Below are positions 33,657 through 38,642 of a stretch of DNA of 38,642 bases, one piece after another. A program made the translations under genes and the position numbers. Under the pieces are notes generated by a model. It had not been told where the DNA came from and made no database searches. It saw only the letters and a list, made by a program, of their open reading frames with translations. The DNA comes from Bacteroidales bacterium UBA1309. GTDB lineage: Bacteria > Bacteroidota > Bacteroidia > Bacteroidales > Dysgonomonadaceae. Position 1 is the stretch's first letter. Every line of letters starts with the position of its first letter. Location of the stretch: the NCBI GenBank assembly GCA_002307185.1, contig DBTT01000005.1:1-38642 (forward strand). The letters run 5' to 3'.

Positions 33657-35642
33657 ATGAAGGCGCACATTACCCTCGTTCTATTTTCGCTCTTTTCAAT
33701 TGCGAACGCAATAAAAACAGAAGCACAAACCCAATACAAATATGGTAAAATTGGGACAAATGAATTGGAAATGAAAATCTATCCGCAAGATTCGTCGGCA
33801 CGTGCAGTGGTGTTGTACGAAGACGGATACACCAATTACATCTACAATGAACGGACCTTCTTTACTGTACAAACAGAGGTGAAATGCCGCATCAAAATAT
33901 TGAAACCAGATGGAGCCGAAAAAGCTACCATCTCAATTCCTATTTACAAAAGAGGAAGAACAGAAGAGACCTTAACCGGAATAGAAGCTTATGCCTACAA
34001 CTTAGAAAGTGGAAAAATAGTGAAAACAAAACTCGAGAAAACAAATATTTTCGAAGAAAAAATCACAGACAACCTCTACCGCACAAAACTCGCCATTCCT
34101 GGAGCCAAAGAAGGGTCCGTTATTGAATACAAATACACACTCAACTCCCCATTCTATTACGATATTTCCGATTGGACATTTCAGCGGGACATCCCCGTGC
34201 AACAATCCAGGTATGAGGTTTTGATCCCCGAATATTTCATTTACAAGAGGGAAACAAAAGGATACGAGACTATCAATCTCACTGAAAAAGACGAGAACCA
34301 AACACTCACCATTGTTTATGGAGGACAGGCACACATGGTGAACTTCAAATCAAAGAATTACATATTCAAAGGAGAGAACATTCCTGCTTTAATTGGAGAC
34401 GATTACATTTGGGAGATTTCCGATTTTCTTTCAGCCGTACGATTTGAATTATCCGCAACAAATTTTCCCGGGGAATTTTATAAATCATTCAATTACGACT
34501 GGAAATCGGTTGAGAAAACAATTAAGGAAGAGACTGACTTAGTAAAAAACACGCAAAAGACAGTGCCTTACAAAGAAGAGCTGAAGCAAATCTCATCGAT
34601 AACGGATGAATATGAAAAACTGTCGGCAGTTTACGGACTCATCAAAAGCAAAATAGAATGGAATGGCAAATACGCATTCACCGGCAACCCGAACGAGGCC
34701 TTCAAAACAGGACTCGGTAACAATGCTCAAATCAATGGAGCATTGATCAGCGCTCTCAACCAAGTTGGAATCAAAGCATTTCCCGTTTTGCTCAGAAGAC
34801 GTGTCGAAGGACGCTTGCCTTTAGCTATCGCATCGTTTGACAAAATCAGCACCTTTATTGTTGCCGCTCAACTTTCAGACACAACCCTGCACTTTATGGA
34901 TGGTTCGGCAAAATATGGCGGAGTGGATATGCTTCCAACAGATTTGCTTGTGGACCGGGCACGGACATTAGATCCAAGCGGAAAAAATGATTTCATAAAT
35001 CTGGTAAAAGCAGTAAAAAACCAAACTACCACTGTGAACATTGCACACCTTACGGAAGATGGCGCTTTGAAAGTGAAAAGCACAAGCTATTTCAAAATGC
35101 AGCCCGCCTATCGCTACAGGTCAGATTACGCAGCACTGAAAGACTCGGCAGAATACATAGAAAAATACGAAACAAACAACAAGCTGAAAATTGAAAATAT
35201 TTCCATAACAGGCCATAAAAACAAACTCTCCAACCTGGTCAAAGAAGAAGTGGAATATACCAAGCAAGCTTCTAAAAGAGGAAATTTCATCTATGTGAAT
35301 CCGCTACTCATACCACATTTCACCAAAAACTATTTCACTCAATCGGAACGGAAACTGCCTGTCGAATTTGGTTACCCATACACTTATCAGATCACATCCA
35401 CCATCTTTATACCAGAAGGATATGCAGTGGAAGAATTGCCAAAAGACACCCGGCTAGTTTTGGAAAATAAGCAAGGAAGTCTAGCTTATATTGCTGTTCA
35501 GCAAGACAATGTTATTCAGGTAAGTTACCGCTTTCAACTAAACGAAGTGGTATTTCCTTTCATGAATTACTCCATGTTGCGTGATTTCTTTGGTATTGCG
35601 GCAACCAAGAATACAGATATGATTGTGCTAAAAAAACTGTAA
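33657..35642 (+). CDS. DUF3857 protein with a degenerate transglutaminase domain
   Basis: The 661-residue exported protein has a signal peptide (cut after about residue 24, TEA-QTQ). A DUF3857 beta domain spans about 50-200 (SVIEYKYTLNSPFYYDISDW). A transglutaminase-fold core covers about 300-430 and a DUF3858-like C-terminal beta domain follows. Where active members have a Cys (G-D-C-x-G/D), this protein has TGLGNNAQINGALISALNQV (351-370) with no Cys; the later His position is STFIVAAQL, also without His. It is therefore probably a non-catalytic binding or structural member. It lies 22 nt upstream of an active-site-intact paralogue in the same operon. Location is probably periplasm or outer-membrane inner face. 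Confidence 0.88.
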   Translation: MKAHITLVLFSLFSIANAIKTEAQTQYKYGKIGTNELEMKIYPQDSSARAVVLYEDGYTNYIYNERTFFTVQTEVKCRIKILKPDGAEKATISIPIYKRGRTEETLTGIEAYAYNLESGKIVKTKLEKTNIFEEKITDNLYRTKLAIPGAKEGSVIEYKYTLNSPFYYDISDWTFQRDIPVQQSRYEVLIPEYFIYKRETKGYETINLTEKDENQTLTIVYGGQAHMVNFKSKNYIFKGENIPALIGDDYIWEISDFLSAVRFELSATNFPGEFYKSFNYDWKSVEKTIKEETDLVKNTQKTVPYKEELKQISSITDEYEKLSAVYGLIKSKIEWNGKYAFTGNPNEAFKTGLGNNAQINGALISALNQVGIKAFPVLLRRRVEGRLPLAIASFDKISTFIVAAQLSDTTLHFMDGSAKYGGVDMLPTDLLVDRARTLDPSGKNDFINLVKAVKNQTTTVNIAHLTEDGALKVKSTSYFKMQPAYRYRSDYAALKDSAEYIEKYETNNKLKIENISITGHKNKLSNLVKEEVEYTKQASKRGNFIYVNPLLIPHFTKNYFTQSERKLPVEFGYPYTYQITSTIFIPEGYAVEELPKDTRLVLENKQGSLAYIAVQQDNVIQVSYRFQLNEVVFPFMNYSMLRDFFGIAATKNTDMIVLKKL

Positions 35643-35664
35643 AAACAACAATACAGAACTAATC

Positions 35665-37572
35665 ATGAAACAAAGAATCGTATTCTTGACAATCCTTTTA
35701 GGAAGCGTGCTTTCCCTGAATGCAAAAGACAAGCCGGAATTGGCCGCCCTGCTGATACCCGAATCGCTCACAAAAGGTGCAAACAGTGTAGTCCGAGATG
35801 CACAAACACAATTTATCTATACTGACAAAACAAAGGGTACGGAAGTACAACACAAGGTAATAACCGTGCTGAACGAAAAAGGATTGCGGCAAGCTCATTT
35901 TTGGATTGTATGCAGCCAATACCAAAAATTAAAACAGTTCTCGGCAGTAGTGTACAATGCTTTAGGAAAAGAGATCAAGCAATATAAAAAATCAGATGTA
36001 GCCACATCGCAATGGTCACAAAACCTCACTACTGATGCCTTGAATTATATTTGGGACTGCCCGGCACAAAGTTATCCTTTCACCATCGTGTATGATTATG
36101 AAGTGGAATGGAAAAATGGTATTTTTACATTTCCCAGTTTTGCTCCACAGGAAGATTACAAACAGACAGTGCAACAAGCTTCCTACACCCTGCAAGTTCC
36201 TGCAAACACAGAAATTTTGACCGAGGGCAACAAATTCATTCCGGCTCCCTCTAAAAACGATATGCAAGACCTAAACACGTACAAATGGGAGTTAAAAGAC
36301 ATTCCAACCGTTGAGCAAGAGCCATTATCGCCTTCGAGTGCTGAACTAAAGCCCTTGCTTTTCACCGCTCCAAAGCAATTTTACTACGACGAATACGAAG
36401 GTTCTTTCGAATCAATCAAGGCAATGGGCGACTTCCAGAACAAACTCAACGAAGGCCGCAATACATTGACTGATGCTACTAAACAAAAGATCCTTGAACT
36501 CACCAAGAATGCAAAGAGCGACAAAGAAAAAGTAAAAATCCTATACGACTTCTTGGGTAAAAGCACCCGCTACGAAAGTATCCAATTGGGGATTGGTGGA
36601 TGGCAACCCATTCCATCGGCCGATGTTTGCAAAAACGGATTCGGTGATTGCAAAGGGCTTTCGTTTTATCTGAAAGCGATGCTTGAAGTGGTAGGAATCC
36701 CATCCAATTACACCGTCATCAGGATGGATGAAAACAACAAACAGTTGAAAGATAATTTCACGGCTTTCTTGAATACCAACCACGTCATCCTGCAAGTGCC
36801 TCTCCCTCAAGACACACTTTGGCTGGAATGCACGGCTGCCAACAGGGTTCCGTTTGGGTTTGTCCACAACAATATTGCGGGCCACAATGCCGTAGTCGTT
36901 ACACCAAATGGAGGGCTTATGCAAAAACTGCCAGATTATCCCGATTCAACCAATATTTCAGCAAAAGACATTAAGATAAAGTTCAGGAAAAATGAACCAA
37001 CCGAAATCAGTTTGAAATGCGATTACTGTCTAAAACAGTACGACGACTTGATGGAACTGCAATTGGCAAAGCCAAATGAACAAGTGGATTTTGTGCGGCA
37101 AACCATACAAATACCGAACGCCAATGTTTCCCAACTCACCCTATCGGAAGAAAAATCAGCGACACCTTTCTTTTCCTTGAATTATAAAGTAACGGCATTT
37201 CCTTTCGGTACTTCCACCGGAAGCCGGTATTTTCTTCCGCTGAATGCGTTTCGGAAAAATGATTTCAAATTGAGAAAAAACAAGCGGGTGAACGACATTG
37301 TGGTGAACAACGGATGGAAAGAATCCGACAAAATAGAAATTGAATTGCCCGAGGGTGCAGAAGTGGAATACCTGCCGGCATCCATCTCGTTCAAATCTTC
37401 ATTTGGAGACTTTCAATCAAACATCAGGCAAGTTGGAAAAACAATCCATATCAGCCAACAGCTTCTCTTCCATAACGGAAGATGGACTCCGGACAAATAT
37501 AAAGACTTTCTCGATTTCTTGGACAAAGTGAGTGCTGTTTATAACGACGCCATCGTGGTGAAAGGCAATTAG
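35665..37572 (+). CDS. DUF3857 transglutaminase-like protein with intact active site
   Basis: The 635-residue exported protein has a signal peptide (MKQRIVFLTILLGSVLSLNA, residues 1-20). DUF3857 lies at about 40-210, then a transglutaminase core with Cys329 in NGFGDCKGLSFYLKAML, His373 in NTNHVILQVP and an acid at LWLECTAAN (Glu388), the Cys-His-acid order of the fold. A C-terminal beta domain follows (about 460-630). Members may act as a protease or cross-linker on cell-surface peptides; the substrate is unknown. It is second in the two-gene unit, 22 nt after its inactive-looking paralogue, which may be its partner or scaffold. No clear terminator was found downstream. Confidence 0.9.
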   Translation: MKQRIVFLTILLGSVLSLNAKDKPELAALLIPESLTKGANSVVRDAQTQFIYTDKTKGTEVQHKVITVLNEKGLRQAHFWIVCSQYQKLKQFSAVVYNALGKEIKQYKKSDVATSQWSQNLTTDALNYIWDCPAQSYPFTIVYDYEVEWKNGIFTFPSFAPQEDYKQTVQQASYTLQVPANTEILTEGNKFIPAPSKNDMQDLNTYKWELKDIPTVEQEPLSPSSAELKPLLFTAPKQFYYDEYEGSFESIKAMGDFQNKLNEGRNTLTDATKQKILELTKNAKSDKEKVKILYDFLGKSTRYESIQLGIGGWQPIPSADVCKNGFGDCKGLSFYLKAMLEVVGIPSNYTVIRMDENNKQLKDNFTAFLNTNHVILQVPLPQDTLWLECTAANRVPFGFVHNNIAGHNAVVVTPNGGLMQKLPDYPDSTNISAKDIKIKFRKNEPTEISLKCDYCLKQYDDLMELQLAKPNEQVDFVRQTIQIPNANVSQLTLSEEKSATPFFSLNYKVTAFPFGTSTGSRYFLPLNAFRKNDFKLRKNKRVNDIVVNNGWKESDKIEIELPEGAEVEYLPASISFKSSFGDFQSNIRQVGKTIHISQQLLFHNGRWTPDKYKDFLDFLDKVSAVYNDAIVVKGN

Positions 37573-37996
37573 CATCGTCAACACATAATCCCAAGGAGTG
37601 CAAATCTAAACGATGGGTAAGGCAGATATGTCTTGCCTATCGTTCGCTTATGCCGCATTATGAACAAAGATCACTTTGCTTCTCCAATCTTCAAGGGTAT
37701 TCAAGCAACCGGAAAACATCGCATTACAGGCCAACGGCGAGAATTTTTTTTTGCCCTCTTATTTATACAAAAAAATTACGTGAAACCATGATGACATAAT
37801 ACAAAACACCTTGTCCCAGGCATTTCATAGATAAAACAAAAATCGCGCCTTTTTACCTTCAAGCCTAATTATTCTGATTTATACAAGTTAAAAGTTGACA
37901 TATACCCGTTGGTAATCATATAAAAACAAATTTTCCCACGACTGAGTCATTCGGAATCACCGCAAACAACAATAAATAGCACTAAAATCAAATATC
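37573..37996. other. AT-rich intergenic stretch
   Basis: No gene is seen. A weak imperfect hairpin around GGCAGA-TATG-TCTTGCC (37621-37637) follows the DUF3857 unit, with no T-run directly after it. An isolated T9 occurs near 37744-37752. No promoter of TAnnTTTG type with a -33 box was found. Confidence 0.45.
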
Positions 37997-38242
37997 ATGC
38001 CAGTAATTAAAATTTTAACCAATCTTGGTGAGTTCAAGCAAAAAATGTCATCTGCAAATAGTAATATTGATTATTGCTTGGACATAACACTAAGGATATT
38101 GGATAATCCCGTAGCCCAATATTATCATGAAGTATATTTTGACTTTGGAATACTTGGAAAAAATTAAAAAGATATTTTGGCAAACGTGGAAATTAACGAA
38201 GATGACAATTTCTTTTCATTACAACTAGATTTAATCAAATAA
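37997..38242 (+). pseudogene. Small gene interrupted by an in-frame stop
   Basis: ATG 37997 opens 56 codons (MPVIKILTNLGEFKQKM at the start) to a TAA at 38165-38167. The same frame then stays open for 24 more codons (KDILANVEINEDDNFFSLQL) to a second TAA at 38240-38242. The two halves look like one small acidic protein of about 80 residues with a nonsense codon in the middle. I do not recognise the family. It could also be two unrelated short frames. Downstream to the window end (38243-38642) I see no further gene. Confidence 0.4.
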
Positions 38243-38642
38243 GGAGGCAAGATCGATTTGTTCTAAGATCTCATTTTCCCTCCATTATTGAAAAAAGATT
38301 GACTGTAATGGGAATGCAAAGAAAACATGGTGATAGTAAATGAGTAATAAAATAGCTGGAATAAGTAGTTGTTGCAAAATCAGTCTGGTCAAAAGTACGC
38401 CCTGTTAGTTGTTTGCAAATACGCTATAAAAATACGACAATCTATTGAGACCACCACATTATATTATCCGAAGACGAGTAAATCTTGACTCAAAGACGAA
38501 AATACTTACTTTTTATTGAATCCATAGGACAATAGGCTAGATTACTGAATGAAAATAGATTAAGATTTCAAGTTAACCCACCATCAGCAAAGGATTAAAT
38601 TGTCACTGAAAATATTTAGCAAAAAACCTCCTGTAATATTTG

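Overview
The window looks like a chromosomal segment of a Bacteroidota bacterium, most likely order Bacteroidales. Three things point there. It carries a complete type IX secretion core cluster (porP-gldK-gldL-gldM-gldN). It has family-typical genes: class III glutamine synthetase, DUF5063, DUF3857 and a DUF4369/TlpA-like lipoprotein. It also has promoters of the form TTG-N18-21-TAnnTTTG instead of the E. coli-type -35/-10. The genus cannot be fixed from sequence reading alone. The genome is moderately AT-rich. HemH and KatG suggest some exposure to oxygen, while flavodoxin and the lack of respiratory genes here leave lifestyle open.

Layout. 1-1744 is a degraded accessory patch: the 3' end of an unknown gene, a remnant resembling the start of an HU-like DNA-binding protein, an orphan lipoprotein, short hairpins and four copies of a GTTCGGCGTAG-type repeat. 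1745-5213 (minus) is a housekeeping run: DUF5063, a DEDDy exonuclease, an RlmI-type rRNA methyltransferase and a Gfo/Idh/MocA oxidoreductase. 5490-14624 (plus) holds a GNAT acetyltransferase, ferrochelatase, LysR regulator plus YeiH-type exporter, dihydrolipoamide dehydrogenase, FolC and catalase-peroxidase KatG. A minus-strand SDR epimerase (14728-15738) is divergent from dapF-dapL-glnN (16027-20437), a diaminopimelate and nitrogen-assimilation block with a very large hairpin between dapL and glnN.

20571-26913 (minus) is the T9SS operon, transcribed porP, gldK, gldL, gldM, gldN. Together these encode the membrane-bound PorP/SprF protein, the GldK-GldN periplasmic ring and the GldL-GldM proton-driven motor. 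27189-32477 (plus) holds a thioredoxin-fold lipoprotein, comM, a flavodoxin and hisS with a translationally overlapping zinc-ribbon microprotein. 32488-33426 (minus) is a glycosyltransferase that has lost its N-terminal half-domain. 33657-37572 (plus) is a tandem of two secreted DUF3857/transglutaminase-fold proteins, the first without the catalytic Cys and His and the second with both. The last kilobase is AT-rich and holds only a small gene interrupted by an in-frame stop.

Most genes are ordinary housekeeping or phylum-typical genes. The points most worth a second look are: two genes (hemH and the epimerase) whose start codon lies 4-5 nt after a consensus -7 element, suggesting leaderless mRNAs; the 18-bp perfect hairpin between dapL and glnN; the repeat- and remnant-rich left edge; the inactive/active DUF3857 pair; and the decaying glycosyltransferase. 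I saw no CRISPR array, tRNA, rRNA, transposase or integrase, and no clear new defence or biosynthetic system.
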